Part shown: positions 10,576 through 19,990 of the stretch, one piece after another
Layout: each line of letters opens with the position of its first letter
Numbering within the stretch: the first letter of the stretch is position 1
NCBI GenBank assembly: GCA_965153355.1
Contig: OZ231128.1
Coordinates: forward strand, 62,001 to 126,000
Direction: 5' to 3'
Origin: Flaccisagitta enflata
Lineage: Eukaryota > Chaetognatha > Sagittoidea > Aphragmophora
DNA length: 64,000 nucleotides
The notes under the pieces: model-generated
Told to the model about the DNA's origin: nothing
Databases searched by the model: none
The model's input: the letters and a program-made list of their open reading frames with translations, nothing else
Program-made: the position numbers and the translations under genes

Positions 10576-11090
10576 GATGGACATTCAGCTGGTCAGGTAA
10601 CTCCACGCCCTTTTCTAGCCATGGAAGATAGGAAAAAATGCATTGACATTGTTACCTGTTCAAGAGTACTGAATACATCTAGATGTATCTCACCCAATTT
10701 TCTAAAGGGTAAGATATATCTGAACATACTCAACACTCTAAAATGGGTAAAAATACTAAGACATTTCCTCCTACCTTCCTCAGCTAAGAAAGGGCGTGAC
10801 TCCCGAGTTAGCCATTCGTTACAGAAGGCCATCAGTTGCAAAATGGACATTCACCTGATTGGGTAACTCGAAAGTTGTCCCCTCAACCACTTTACGTTTG
10901 GACAAGCATTCAGAAGTACATAAACAGACAAAATAGTGGACATTCACCTGTTAGGGTAACCCCCGCCCCTTGGGTTGCCCTTGGTTCCCTGTGGCTTTGG
11001 TTTTCCCTAAAAGGTCAAACAGCTTGAAGTACACAAACAAACAGATTATGGATATTCACCTGATTGGGTTACTAGAAAGTTACCCCTTAA
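10575..11090 (+). repeat. Repeated GGACATTCACCTG motif, four copies
   Basis: GGACATTCACCTGATTGGGT or a close variant occurs near 10579, 10844, 10937 and 11048, often followed by AACTCGAAAGTT and TACACAAACAGACA. Spacing is irregular (about 265, 93 and 111). This lies downstream of the Helitron coding region and could belong to its 3' non-coding region; that is inference. Confidence 0.55.
10596..10812. mobile_element. Imperfect palindromic MITE, about 210 bp
   Basis: CTCCACGCCCTTTTCTAGCC (10601-10620) is mirrored by AAGAAAGGGCGTGACTC (about 10786-10802). Similarity between the arms continues to a centre near 10701: GTATCTCACCC on the left matches GGGTAAGATA on the right. The whole unit can fold into one long imperfect hairpin, as expected for a foldback or MITE. 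Frames on both strands here are a consequence of the palindrome. Confidence 0.6.
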
Positions 11091-11098
11091 CCACTGTA

Positions 11099-11343
11099 CA
11101 GGGTGTTTCACATCAAATGATATATAAGCAAACAATGTTGTTCTGCTTCTAAAAATAAGACAACTATTCTAAAAATAGATTCATTGAGCTCTTAAACTCT
11201 GATTTTTCATGTAAATAAATGAAATTTTTACATGAAAAATTGGCGTTTAAGAGCTTTATGAATCTTTTTACAGAATTGTGTCCTCATTTTCAGAAGTAAA
11301 ATGACATCGTTTTCTTATATATCATTTGATGTGAAACACCCTG
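11099..11343. mobile_element. Full-length palindromic MITE flanked by TA (mariner-like)
   Basis: CAGGGTGTTTCACATCAAAT at the left is matched by ATTTGATGTGAAACACCCTG at the right, with TA on both sides (11097-11098 and 11344-11345). Similarity between arms continues nearly to the centre: the TTTTCATGTAAA motif on the left is mirrored by TTTACATGAAAA. The 245-bp unit could thus form one hairpin. Length, TA flanks and CAGGGTGT ends fit Tc1/mariner-type non-autonomous elements. Confidence 0.85.
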
Positions 11344-11393
11344 TAGTTATCCAAAGATAACTATTTCATCTATTCAACAATGAATTGTTGAAT
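11344..11393. other. Two perfect hairpins just downstream of the Helitron ORF2 stop
   Basis: TAGTTATC-CAAA-GATAACTA spans 11344-11363 (8-bp stem, 4-nt loop). ATTCAACAAT-GA-ATTGTTGAAT spans 11372-11393 (10-bp arms). They start about 30 bp past the ORF2 stop. Helitrons carry a hairpin near the 3' end, so either could mark it, but I see no convincing CTRR end. The TA of the adjacent MITE insertion lies inside the first stem. Confidence 0.5.
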
Positions 11394-11421
11394 CGTTGTT
11401 TCTCCAGCGTCATACCTTCTT

Positions 11422-14400
11422 TCACTGTTGGGCGTCTAGATGTTCATGTGATACCTGCTGTTTGTAAATGAAGAGATTTGCTTTTTCCAACGCCAGAACA
11501 CTAGTTGAGGTAATGGATGCATCATTAATTTCAAACCACTCTTCCCCTGATTTTCTGCAACATACATAATGCCCTGCATTTGCATTTGGTCCAATATGTT
11601 TGATTACAGAAATTAGTTCAAAATCAGTTGGTCCTTCTGAAGTATTGATCACTAAATTTTGGGGAACAATACAGGCAGTATTGATTTTTGTGTTGTTCGG
11701 TCCTGCTCGATTCAAATGCACCATAAGAAATCTTGGTTTCCCATCTATCACTAATTTTCTTTGACACTGAAATTTACATTCAACATCATTGCAAACTTTT
11801 TCTGAATTTTCAAACTGATTGAATAGGTTCAACAAAGCCTCCTTTAAATCAAATTTGCCTCGTTTAATGAATTTTTGATGAAACAAAACTGACAGAATTG
11901 TTTCTCTCAATCTGACAGTTTGTTTAGATTCACAATTAGGACAATGATAAGTTTCAATCTGAAAATGACCTAAAGGTGACAAACTGTCACAATGATTGAT
12001 AAACTCTTGAAACGCTTCGACAGCATCTTCTTGACTCTTCAGTCGCCACTCTTCAAATTTCCCAATTGACATCAAGAAGGCTTGTTTAATAGAGACATCA
12101 AATATTTGCTCAGTGTATAAATCAAGTTTTTCAGAATGTACATTGCCCTTACTCAATATCCAATTGAATATAGCACTACAACTATCAGTATTTTCAGTCC
12201 CTGTAAACTTCTTGTCAATTGAAAAAATTGCCCATAACACCTGAAAGATAGAATTCAACCAACAAGTATTGTGTTGGTTTTGTAAGCCCTGAAAGGAGTT
12301 TGCTAAAGAAATGCGGGAATTAGTTTGTATGGTCTCTGTATCAGTCTCATTGCTAAAAGGACCATCAATGGGTTGACAATCGCATTTTTCAGACAACTTA
12401 CTTTCATCATGGGCTTTTACACTGTCAAGATGTTCTTTGATTTGAGGCTTTTCTCCAATGTCCATCATGATAGAGTCATCATCCAAATTCAAGACAGCGA
12501 CAATACTATGATGGTCAGAAAAATAGGAAGGATTAACCCAATGCAACAGATCATCATTAAAATTGGCATACAAATGGTCAATACGCGTCATCCATTTAGT
12601 CGTTGGTAGAGTTATGCAATTGTTAAACCCTTTTTCCAACAAACATGCTATGTCATCCTTGTGGTTGAAGTCACCGCCTATCAATATTCTTGGAAAATCA
12701 TTACATCTGTTCAAAGCTTTGTTCACACAAGTGTGTACGAAGCTTAAAGGGCACTTTGGACTGAAATACACAGCAACAATTATCGTATCATCTATCTTGC
12801 AAGTTAGAGCAGTTCCATGGTATCCTTCATTTTTCTCATGTATTTTATGAAGAACCTCTATATCAACATCCGGCTTAGCCATAATCACAATTCCTCCAGG
12901 GATCCGTAAATGGGTATCCATAGTGATCTGATCTTTTAGAATAAAATCATCAATGGATAGATTAACCAAAGACTTTAACCGACTGTCCAAGAAAAAACAG
13001 ACATCTGCCGCCATTGTGCTAAAGTCCATTTTGATGTCTTCCAGATGAGGCAAAATGCTATTTACATTATGAAACATTATTTTTAATGCTGCTTTGGGGA
13101 ACTTGTACAATGGTTTCCACACCAAATCGACCTCTTTCTTTTCAAGTTCTTTAAACGCATTACAAACTTTGTCCTCTGTGATCAGCAATGGAAACTTCTT
13201 CTTTCTGCGTTCAGCTTCCTTGAAGAATGGGTCTGTAAAAGTACCAACAATATGTAGATTCTCTAATTTATCGCTCCTTGAGAATGCCACATATTGTTCC
13301 CTCCTTGACAGCGCCTTTTTATCTAAATGAACCACCGTATGTATGCCAATGTTATTGTTTCCTTGACATTTGGCGATGGTGAAGGCATACCCATAACTCA
13401 ATGGGAACTGCTTTATTATTCCAAATATCTTAATTCGGGATGTTGGAAATTGCTTTGTAATTTTGGTAATGGGGGTCCAACCATCGTTGCATCTTTTTGC
13501 ATATTTACTGCTATTTCTAATTCTTGATCTAGCGTCGATACCTACCTTCTCATTGTCAAATTTAACCCACAATGTCAAAGGATGATTTTTAGAGCTGAAG
13601 TCAATGTCCATAAGAGTACCAATCGCTCCATTGACAAGACCATCATTAATGCAAATGTTTGTGGGGATAAAGTATCTGCCACCAATCTTTAATGAAAGAT
13701 GCAAAAGCAAACCCATTGTTACCTTTGGATTATTATCAGTCTTGATCTTAGTCAAAAGAGTCTGTTTCACATCTTTGGTTGCATCACCTAACAGTGTGAT
13801 TATTGCATCAACATCATACTTTGCAGTTTCTAATTTATCAAGTGTTTCAAGATTGTGTTGATCCACATCCTTGTTTTCTTGAAAATAATCAACTCTGCAA
13901 TTTGGCAAAAAATTGATTTCTTGCTCTTTAATTACCCGACATTTAAAGAGTTTCACATTCTCAGCCTTCATTGGGGAAGATGGTTCAGAAAGATCATTTA
14001 ATGCCTGAATGTAAGCTAAATCATCTTGCCTCATAATTTCATGCAAGGAAAAGCTTTGAAAACTTTTGAACAAAAAATCCCCCACAATAGGGCCACAAGG
14101 ATGCTTCTTGTCCGGTTCAAAGATCCAATCATCAAACATAGGGCCCAGTTGGCGAGGATCTCCAAAGAAAACTGTGTCAAGTCCCCCATAATCGCTTGTA
14201 GTCTGTTTGATTGTTTTCAAATGTTTGTTGATTTTGGTATTCATATGGGCCCCTATGTATGTAAACTCATCCGCACACAAAAACTTGATGTTGGCAAAAG
14301 CATCAATCAACTGCTGCAATCGTTTGTCGCTTATCAACCCAAAAACAGAATCATCTGAAAGATTTTGGTTGATTTTCATGCCTAAAGCGCTGTGAAATGT

Positions 14401-17400
14401 CAAACCGCCCGAGTTGAAAGCGGCATTTCCCGTAAACGCGCATATTATGGAATAGGCAGAGTTTGGATCATTACTCCTTAAATTTGAGTAAAAATTATCA
14501 ACCCACATGTTTATGGCTTGTAACAATCTTGATTTGCCAGTTCCCGCTGGACCCATTATCATGATCCGGATAGGAATGCCCAACTGCACTCTCCTGATTA
14601 TGTCATAGAAAATTTCTTTCTGTCTTCTGTTTAAACTTCTGTAAACAGCATTCTGTTCTTCCGCAAGGGCGGTACATTTCTTGATCTTTACATCATCATT
14701 TCTAAAGTAATCCTCTCCTAATTCATGGATTAAATCAAGGTCAACATGTTCCTTATCAATGACTCCATCATTTTGCAACTCATTGACCAAAGCAGCAGCA
14801 CTTTCATCATTGTCTAACGATGGTACAATGTTATCTTGGAAGTCATCAATTTCAGGGTCTTTTGATAAGGATTCCAAAGTCTGTTCATCAATCTTATGCA
14901 ACTCAGATTTTTTGCTTTCCAGGTATTCTTTTAAGGACAGATAACGATCTGTGTAGGTATCAAAGTCACCATACAGCTTATCTTCATCTCGCCATGGAAT
15001 AAATAACATCAATAAAACTCTGGCATAGTTCTCCATATCCATCTCAGGAGAATATTGATGATATTGAAGAATTCTTTTCTTACCAGATACGCCTAAAGCA
15101 TAGTCCGCCAAGCACAATTTTTCATCATCTACAGATCTTTTGCTGTATCTACCATGTAAATTTTCGATGAAAATGTCCTCGTCATTGTCTTTCATGTGTT
15201 TCAATTGATCTTTACTTTTTAACATTTTAACCCGTTCATTTTTGGGATAAGTGTTAATAAAGACTTTTGTCCTAGTGGATTGAGTTTTGTGCATCTGACA
15301 TAGGTCATAAGCTACTTCCTGAGCAGATACCTCGCTAGCACCCTGAAATTCTTTGCAAATTTGAGTCATTTTTGTCTTGAGAGAAGAGTTTTTCTTCTTG
15401 CAATCAGCCACAACCTGTCGTAAGAGACGACTCATTCCTCGGTACGATTTTCCAATGTAATTGATGACATACATACAAACGGAATATGGATCCAATATGT
15501 ATTGGATATCCATATTCCCAATCCAGGCTTTTAAAAGGTCATCGTTGTAGTTGTTCACCCTTACATCTTTGAGATCCCTTTTCATGAACACCTCTGCTCT
15601 TTTCAAGGTTGAAGCAATAGCTACATAGTATTGCTCTATGTCCATTTCTAAAGCAGTGAGGTATTCTTGAAATGTCATGGTGAAAAATTTGGGATCATTC
15701 AGATCCATCTCATCAAGAAATTTCTTTATACGAGCTGTACGATCTTTGTTCTCCTGAATGAATTGCATTTTGAGACGTTCTTGAACATCCTCATCAACAT
15801 CAGGGAATCTTTTCTTGATATAGACAGTCCAATCAAGAGGTTCTATGATCCTGGTTTTATCCATGGGATGTCGTGGAAATCTAAACCTGCATTTCTTTCT
15901 CCCTTTCTTTTTACAGCATTCCGTGTGCTTGTGAATTTGGCAACGTAGATGAAACGGAACATTTTCTCTATCTTCAGAAGAGATGGAGCAATTGACATAC
16001 TTGTCAATGTATTCAGATATCTCTTCATTGCTTTGAATTCCATACTTTGGAGCATCGTGCTTCCACATGATCATGTGAACATGTGGAGAGCCGCGTTGCT
16101 GGAATTCGATGCGGAAAAAGTAATCGTCCAAATTTCCATCATAGTGCAGTTTTTCTTTCAAAACTGTCTTCAGGAATGCTTCAAAGCGATGATTGAAATG
16201 ACGCGCGCACAGGACAGCATTTCCTCTTATCAACTCCACTTTTTTTTCCCAACTCATGTTGTAGACTTCTTCTTCCGATAATATTTTACCATCTAAATCT
16301 CTTTGTAGAGACCGAATCAACTCGGGCCACCAAGTTTCACACGCAGTGAAAGTAAGGAACCACGTTGGCATTCCAAGTTGACGAACCATTGCAAACAATT
16401 CACCCTTTACCTTTTGCCAGTAAGCGGGACTACATCGATTTGAAGCTAGTACCTTGTAACCGCCATCATGTTTGAGTATATTTTGGAAATCATTACCTAA
16501 CACATCTTTGGCAGTTACAGAAGCTCCGTCCACTTTTTTTCCTTTCTTCATGTTGATGTTTATATTGTTTTTATGGAGAATTGTTTCCGCTTTTCGAAAA
16601 ATGGAGAACGGATATGTTGGATGCGTTCTATATCTGTTGTCTTCATGCATGAGCTGAAGTTTACATTTATCCTTGAATGACATATGGACAATGTGTTCTT
16701 TTGGCTTCTCTCCAGCGTTGAGAGTTGGGTAAGCCAAATCCTCACAATGTTCATCAAGTGTCATGGGCAAAGGCGTTTCCCCTTCACCAGGAGCCACTGA
16801 CAGATCGTTCCTGGCATACACCATGTCTTGTAGCTCATCTATTTCATTTATGATCATTGTGTCATCATTACCTATGTTTGTTGGGTAATCATCACCCAAC
16901 TCATCCCAATCATCGTTGTCATCTTCATCATCTTCATCCACTTGAATGTCAAGATTCTCCCCTTGATTACTTGAAGAAGACTCCTTACCGAGCTCCATTC
17001 CTTTCATGCCTTCTTGCAAATTCGCTTCATTGATTTCATTGAGTGCTTCAAAGTTGTCGGTAACAATCTCTACTCCAGCTTCTTTATACAATTCAGATTT
17101 AGCCAGAATGCCAAGAGCTTGTTTGACCTTGTTGAGATCAATATTCTGAGCAAGGTAGTCGTGGTTATATTCCATCTTGCGTTTGAAATGCAATTGCATG
17201 ACTTGATTATCAAGTCTGGGGCATGGCAGTTGCAAATTAAGTTTTCCAAGGTCTATCGGGACATTAACCACATTACTCTTGATGCCCCTCTGCCTATCGC
17301 AGCCCAGTTTTTGCAACCTCATGAACTGGACACGTGGGGCAACGCATCTCTCCTCTCCTTCATTCAGTGACTTTACCTCAGGAGGTACATAAGGCAATTC

Positions 17401-18873
17401 ATTACCATTTATGACTGCGTACTTTGGCATTTTTCCATTTTTCAAATTTGCATTGCAGGTGTTGCAAATATATTCAATTCCATCAAAACTTAATTTGTTT
17501 GTCCTGCAGTTATATTGATTACCCCCAATTTTCACCACAGTATCTAATCTATTATTCATTTTTACCACTTGATTTTCAAACAAACTTCGGTGACAGACAG
17601 TGCAGACAAAATCCGATCCATACTTAATGAGATCATAAAAATTTTGGTACTGAGAGATTATTTCCTTTCTGTTTACCTTGTAGCTCTCATCATGCATCCG
17701 CATTGTCGATAATTTCAAGTTTTTAGCAAGTCTCAAAATTCTTTGATGTGCTTTTGCACCTTTGTATTTTTTTGCAGTGCTAACTGATTGATTAGCTTTA
17801 CTATTCTTGTACGAAGAACGTTTTCTGGTTAATATATCTTCTTTATTTTGCTCATGATAATTCTGCCTGTTTGATAAAATCTCTGCTTTATTTTGCTCAT
17901 AATAATTTTGCATGTTAGATAAAATCTCTGGCTTATTTTGCTCATGATAATTCTGCCTGTTTGATAAAATCTCTGCTTTATTTTGCTCATAATAATTCTG
18001 CCTGTTTGATAAAATCTCTGCTTTATTTTGCTCATAGTAATTCTGCCTGTTTGATAAAATCTCTGCTTTATTTTGCTCATAATAATTTTGCTTGTTTGAT
18101 AGAATATCTTTTTTATTTTGCTCATAATGACTTTGCCTGCTTGATAAAATCTCAGCTTTATTTTTATTGTAATGTTGTTTAATCCGTTCTTTCTCTTTTG
18201 ACCGAAATTCCTGAATTTCAGCTTCAGATAACTTCTTTGCCTTTGCTTCCCGTTGTCTTCTTTTCCTTTGTGCCTCTTCACTCTTTGATCTTGTTCTTCC
18301 ACCACCCAACAAAAAAGATTTTCCTTTTTTTCTATGGATCTTAGAGCTATAGTTCACTTTAACATCATCTTGACTAGTCAAATAGTCTACCAATGTTTCA
18401 GTTTTACCATTCATTTTCTCCAATTGAACAAGACACCCACGTTTAGAGTTATAGGTAAGAGATATTTTTTCTTCATTACCTTTTGTATCTTTTGGGAGAG
18501 ATTTGACCATAGGATTTAAGAACCCTTTGATTTTTTTCATTATTTTCTTTTGCTGTCCCCTAGAAAAACTTTGTGGTTGAGGGATTTTCTTTTTTGGATG
18601 ATCATCACTCAATTCATCATAATCATCATCATCAACCACGCCAGAATCAATATCATTATCATCATCAGCACCACCATTACCCTTTCGACAGCATGAATAT
18701 TTCTCTTTTACAGCTAAAGTCTTTTTCACCTGATGTTGTCTTTGATTTTTGAAAAAGGTTAATTTTTGGTGCAATTTTACCAGCAGATTTGGGTCCCTTT
18801 CATATTGTTTCTTCAATTGAGGTTTTCGTTTCATTGATGGAGAAGGGTCCGACCTAGAATTTTGTTTCACCAA
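11422..18873 (-). CDS. Helitron Rep-helicase polyprotein with EEP and USP domains (ORF2)
   Basis: This is the transposase of the element. Residues about 236-341 hold seven or so 15-residue repeats (EQNKAEILSNRQNYY). C424/C427 and C470/C473 form a zinc-finger-like pair. An acidic stretch follows near 650-665. The Rep nuclease has FLTFT at 839-843, the HUH motif HVH at 931-933 and paired tyrosines Y1135 and Y1139. The PIF1-type helicase has Walker A GPAGTGKS (1441-1448), DE at 1535-1536, GDPRQLGP from 1571, KCQG near 1835 and YVAFSRS after it. The EEP domain runs from about 1931 with FHNVNS, GGDFN (2066-2070), RIDH (2097-2100) and SDHH (2119-2122); the usual QE[TS] glutamate position reads LDSR. 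The USP domain has its Cys box around C2204, a CPNC finger, GHYVCC with H2435 and the N2450/D2451 pair. The nominal first codon is TTG. The first ATG is codon 14 (18834), and the frame is open upstream to 18954, so translation may begin at that ATG or by -1 shifting from ORF1. Confidence 0.9.
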   Translation of the reverse strand: MVKQNSRSDPSPSMKRKPQLKKQYERDPNLLVKLHQKLTFFKNQRQHQVKKTLAVKEKYSCCRKGNGGADDDNDIDSGVVDDDDYDELSDDHPKKKIPQPQSFSRGQQKKIMKKIKGFLNPMVKSLPKDTKGNEEKISLTYNSKRGCLVQLEKMNGKTETLVDYLTSQDDVKVNYSSKIHRKKGKSFLLGGGRTRSKSEEAQRKRRQREAKAKKLSEAEIQEFRSKEKERIKQHYNKNKAEILSSRQSHYEQNKKDILSNKQNYYEQNKAEILSNRQNYYEQNKAEILSNRQNYYEQNKAEILSNRQNYHEQNKPEILSNMQNYYEQNKAEILSNRQNYHEQNKEDILTRKRSSYKNSKANQSVSTAKKYKGAKAHQRILRLAKNLKLSTMRMHDESYKVNRKEIISQYQNFYDLIKYGSDFVCTVCHRSLFENQVVKMNNRLDTVVKIGGNQYNCRTNKLSFDGIEYICNTCNANLKNGKMPKYAVINGNELPYVPPEVKSLNEGEERCVAPRVQFMRLQKLGCDRQRGIKSNVVNVPIDLGKLNLQLPCPRLDNQVMQLHFKRKMEYNHDYLAQNIDLNKVKQALGILAKSELYKEAGVEIVTDNFEALNEINEANLQEGMKGMELGKESSSSNQGENLDIQVDEDDEDDNDDWDELGDDYPTNIGNDDTMIINEIDELQDMVYARNDLSVAPGEGETPLPMTLDEHCEDLAYPTLNAGEKPKEHIVHMSFKDKCKLQLMHEDNRYRTHPTYPFSIFRKAETILHKNNININMKKGKKVDGASVTAKDVLGNDFQNILKHDGGYKVLASNRCSPAYWQKVKGELFAMVRQLGMPTWFLTFTACETWWPELIRSLQRDLDGKILSEEEVYNMSWEKKVELIRGNAVLCARHFNHRFEAFLKTVLKEKLHYDGNLDDYFFRIEFQQRGSPHVHMIMWKHDAPKYGIQSNEEISEYIDKYVNCSISSEDRENVPFHLRCQIHKHTECCKKKGRKKCRFRFPRHPMDKTRIIEPLDWTVYIKKRFPDVDEDVQERLKMQFIQENKDRTARIKKFLDEMDLNDPKFFTMTFQEYLTALEMDIEQYYVAIASTLKRAEVFMKRDLKDVRVNNYNDDLLKAWIGNMDIQYILDPYSVCMYVINYIGKSYRGMSRLLRQVVADCKKKNSSLKTKMTQICKEFQGASEVSAQEVAYDLCQMHKTQSTRTKVFINTYPKNERVKMLKSKDQLKHMKDNDEDIFIENLHGRYSKRSVDDEKLCLADYALGVSGKKRILQYHQYSPEMDMENYARVLLMLFIPWRDEDKLYGDFDTYTDRYLSLKEYLESKKSELHKIDEQTLESLSKDPEIDDFQDNIVPSLDNDESAAALVNELQNDGVIDKEHVDLDLIHELGEDYFRNDDVKIKKCTALAEEQNAVYRSLNRRQKEIFYDIIRRVQLGIPIRIMIMGPAGTGKSRLLQAINMWVDNFYSNLRSNDPNSAYSIICAFTGNAAFNSGGLTFHSALGMKINQNLSDDSVFGLISDKRLQQLIDAFANIKFLCADEFTYIGAHMNTKINKHLKTIKQTTSDYGGLDTVFFGDPRQLGPMFDDWIFEPDKKHPCGPIVGDFLFKSFQSFSLHEIMRQDDLAYIQALNDLSEPSSPMKAENVKLFKCRVIKEQEINFLPNCRVDYFQENKDVDQHNLETLDKLETAKYDVDAIITLLGDATKDVKQTLLTKIKTDNNPKVTMGLLLHLSLKIGGRYFIPTNICINDGLVNGAIGTLMDIDFSSKNHPLTLWVKFDNEKVGIDARSRIRNSSKYAKRCNDGWTPITKITKQFPTSRIKIFGIIKQFPLSYGYAFTIAKCQGNNNIGIHTVVHLDKKALSRREQYVAFSRSDKLENLHIVGTFTDPFFKEAERRKKKFPLLITEDKVCNAFKELEKKEVDLVWKPLYKFPKAALKIMFHNVNSILPHLEDIKMDFSTMAADVCFFLDSRLKSLVNLSIDDFILKDQITMDTHLRIPGGIVIMAKPDVDIEVLHKIHEKNEGYHGTALTCKIDDTIIVAVYFSPKCPLSFVHTCVNKALNRCNDFPRILIGGDFNHKDDIACLLEKGFNNCITLPTTKWMTRIDHLYANFNDDLLHWVNPSYFSDHHSIVAVLNLDDDSIMMDIGEKPQIKEHLDSVKAHDESKLSEKCDCQPIDGPFSNETDTETIQTNSRISLANSFQGLQNQHNTCWLNSIFQVLWAIFSIDKKFTGTENTDSCSAIFNWILSKGNVHSEKLDLYTEQIFDVSIKQAFLMSIGKFEEWRLKSQEDAVEAFQEFINHCDSLSPLGHFQIETYHCPNCESKQTVRLRETILSVLFHQKFIKRGKFDLKEALLNLFNQFENSEKVCNDVECKFQCQRKLVIDGKPRFLMVHLNRAGPNNTKINTACIVPQNLVINTSEGPTDFELISVIKHIGPNANAGHYVCCRKSGEEWFEINDASITSTSVLALEKANLFIYKQQVSHEHLDAQQ
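17850..18165 (-). repeat. 45-bp in-frame tandem repeat inside ORF2
   Basis: About seven near-identical 45-bp units encode EQNKAEILSNRQNYY variants, predicted helical and rich in Glu, Asn, Gln and Lys. The length is a multiple of three, so copy number can vary without breaking the frame. N-terminal basic helical repeats are common in Helitron proteins, though their role is not established. The same repeat produces spurious open frames on both strands. Confidence 0.85.
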
Positions 18874-19973
18874 GCATCGTCCCCTTGATACCTCTGGTTG
18901 ATTCCAAGAACTTTCTGGTTGCTCGTACCAAGGAACCTTTTTTTCTGCTGTTTCTTACGCTGTTCTTCCCGCTGTTGGTCCTTGTTGCTAACTTTCTTTT
19001 GCCGAGGCAGCTTGGGCTTTACGCGAGGAAGATGATTGGGCTGCGTAAAACAAAAGTCAATGTTAGAAACAGGAGGAAACCACAGATCTGATTTTTTTGG
19101 CTTCTTCTGCTTTTTGCGAAGAACAGGAGCATATTTGGGCGGACAAACAGGTGAATTAGACGCTTGCTTGGCAGCCTGTTTGATTGGGCCTCTGAAAGAA
19201 ACATCTTGAGCAAGGCAACACTGCAAAATGAAATGGTTTGGATTAGGTTTTTCTTTGCGTGTCATTTTTGGTACAGCAACCTGCGGTTCAAACGAAAATT
19301 TACCGGAAGCTTCTGGTAAAGGAGGGAAGTCATCCTGTAAAAGTGAAAACTTTGATTTGGGTTTGAGGAGATACTGTACCATTTTGAGTTTACCATCTGT
19401 CTGGCCTTTTGTACCGTCTGTCAAATGTAACCCATCAGATGTTAGATAGGGAAGCCACTTGTGAAGGGGAGGTGAGATAACAGACCTCACTTGATTGTTG
19501 TGACAAGGACAAACGGTAAAACAACTCTGATAGAGTGAAATGGCATCGTTTGTGGTGTCTATCCAGGTTTGCGATCCGCACTCTGGATGATCGTGAATCA
19601 TGCTTGGGTTTTTGGACAGTCGACGCATTGGGATTGGAGCCAAAATCAGCTTTGTTATGGGATATTGTGCACAAAACCCATGAACAAGATCACTGCGCAC
19701 CCTTGCAATCATTTTGCATTTCATCACATGGCAGTCATCCTCGTTATGATTGAAATCATTTGCACCAGCAACCAAAAAGACAAAGTCATATGACTTTTCC
19801 TGCATGAGAGAGTGAACCTCACCATTGCCGCCTATCAGCTGATCAGTGGTTTTACCTGGGAAACATCGAACATTCAACTCATTTAAACCATAGTTCTTGA
19901 TCAGAAGACGCCTTGCCGCAACTGAGCATCCTTTCATGAGACTATCTGCTAAAAGCAATCCGATAGTCTTCAT
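18867..19973 (-). CDS. SGNH/GDSL-type hydrolase, Helitron ORF1
   Basis: A 368-residue protein starting at ATG 19973. Block I reads LLLADS with candidate nucleophile S11 (Ala replaces the Gly of GDS). The block III GxND motif is GAND at 70-73. Block V DxxH is DGLH at 180-183. These are the Ser, Asn and Asp-His positions of SGNH esterases. The following ~170 residues are Pro/Lys-rich, end in a strongly basic QQREEQRKKQQKKR stretch, and look disordered and nucleic-acid binding. SGNH esterase domains are known in some CR1-type LINE proteins; presence beside Helitron Rep-Hel is unusual to me. It ends 7 nt inside the nominal ORF2, in the frame from which a -1 shift would enter ORF2. Confidence 0.75.
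   Translation of the reverse strand: MKTIGLLLADSLMKGCSVAARRLLIKNYGLNELNVRCFPGKTTDQLIGGNGEVHSLMQEKSYDFVFLVAGANDFNHNEDDCHVMKCKMIARVRSDLVHGFCAQYPITKLILAPIPMRRLSKNPSMIHDHPECGSQTWIDTTNDAISLYQSCFTVCPCHNNQVRSVISPPLHKWLPYLTSDGLHLTDGTKGQTDGKLKMVQYLLKPKSKFSLLQDDFPPLPEASGKFSFEPQVAVPKMTRKEKPNPNHFILQCCLAQDVSFRGPIKQAAKQASNSPVCPPKYAPVLRKKQKKPKKSDLWFPPVSNIDFCFTQPNHLPRVKPKLPRQKKVSNKDQQREEQRKKQQKKRFLGTSNQKVLGINQRYQGDDAW
18938..18944 (-). promoter_or_regulatory. A7 run in the ORF1/ORF2 overlap, possible -1 frameshift site
   Basis: On the minus strand ORF1 reads CAG AAA AAA AGG here. The ORF2 frame is -1 relative to ORF1 and is open from 18954, after a TAA at 18957-18955. A one-base backward slip at this run would therefore fuse ORF1 to ORF2 without a stop. 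It is not a perfect X XXY YYZ heptamer. Slippage at ribosome or polymerase level is a hypothesis only. Confidence 0.3.
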
Positions 19974-19990
19974 CTTAAACCAGGTCTTCT

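Larger units (their letters stand above)
11364..19990 (-). mobile_element. Helitron-class (Helentron-like) autonomous transposon
   Basis: Two uninterrupted minus-strand frames of 1.1 and 7.45 kb encode an SGNH hydrolase and a Rep-helicase-EEP-USP polyprotein. Intact frames of this length suggest recent activity. Fusion of an EEP endonuclease and a cysteine protease to Rep-Hel is typical of Helentron/Helitron2 relatives, although the protease described there is usually OTU type. Exact termini were not found: given coordinates mark the coding core plus the nearest hairpin, and the true element is probably longer. Confidence 0.8.

Noticed and set aside
12325-18305. Plus- and minus-strand frames of 60-158 codons inside the Helitron region
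   Set aside because: They overlap the 2483-codon ORF2 in other frames, several only because of the 45-bp repeat.
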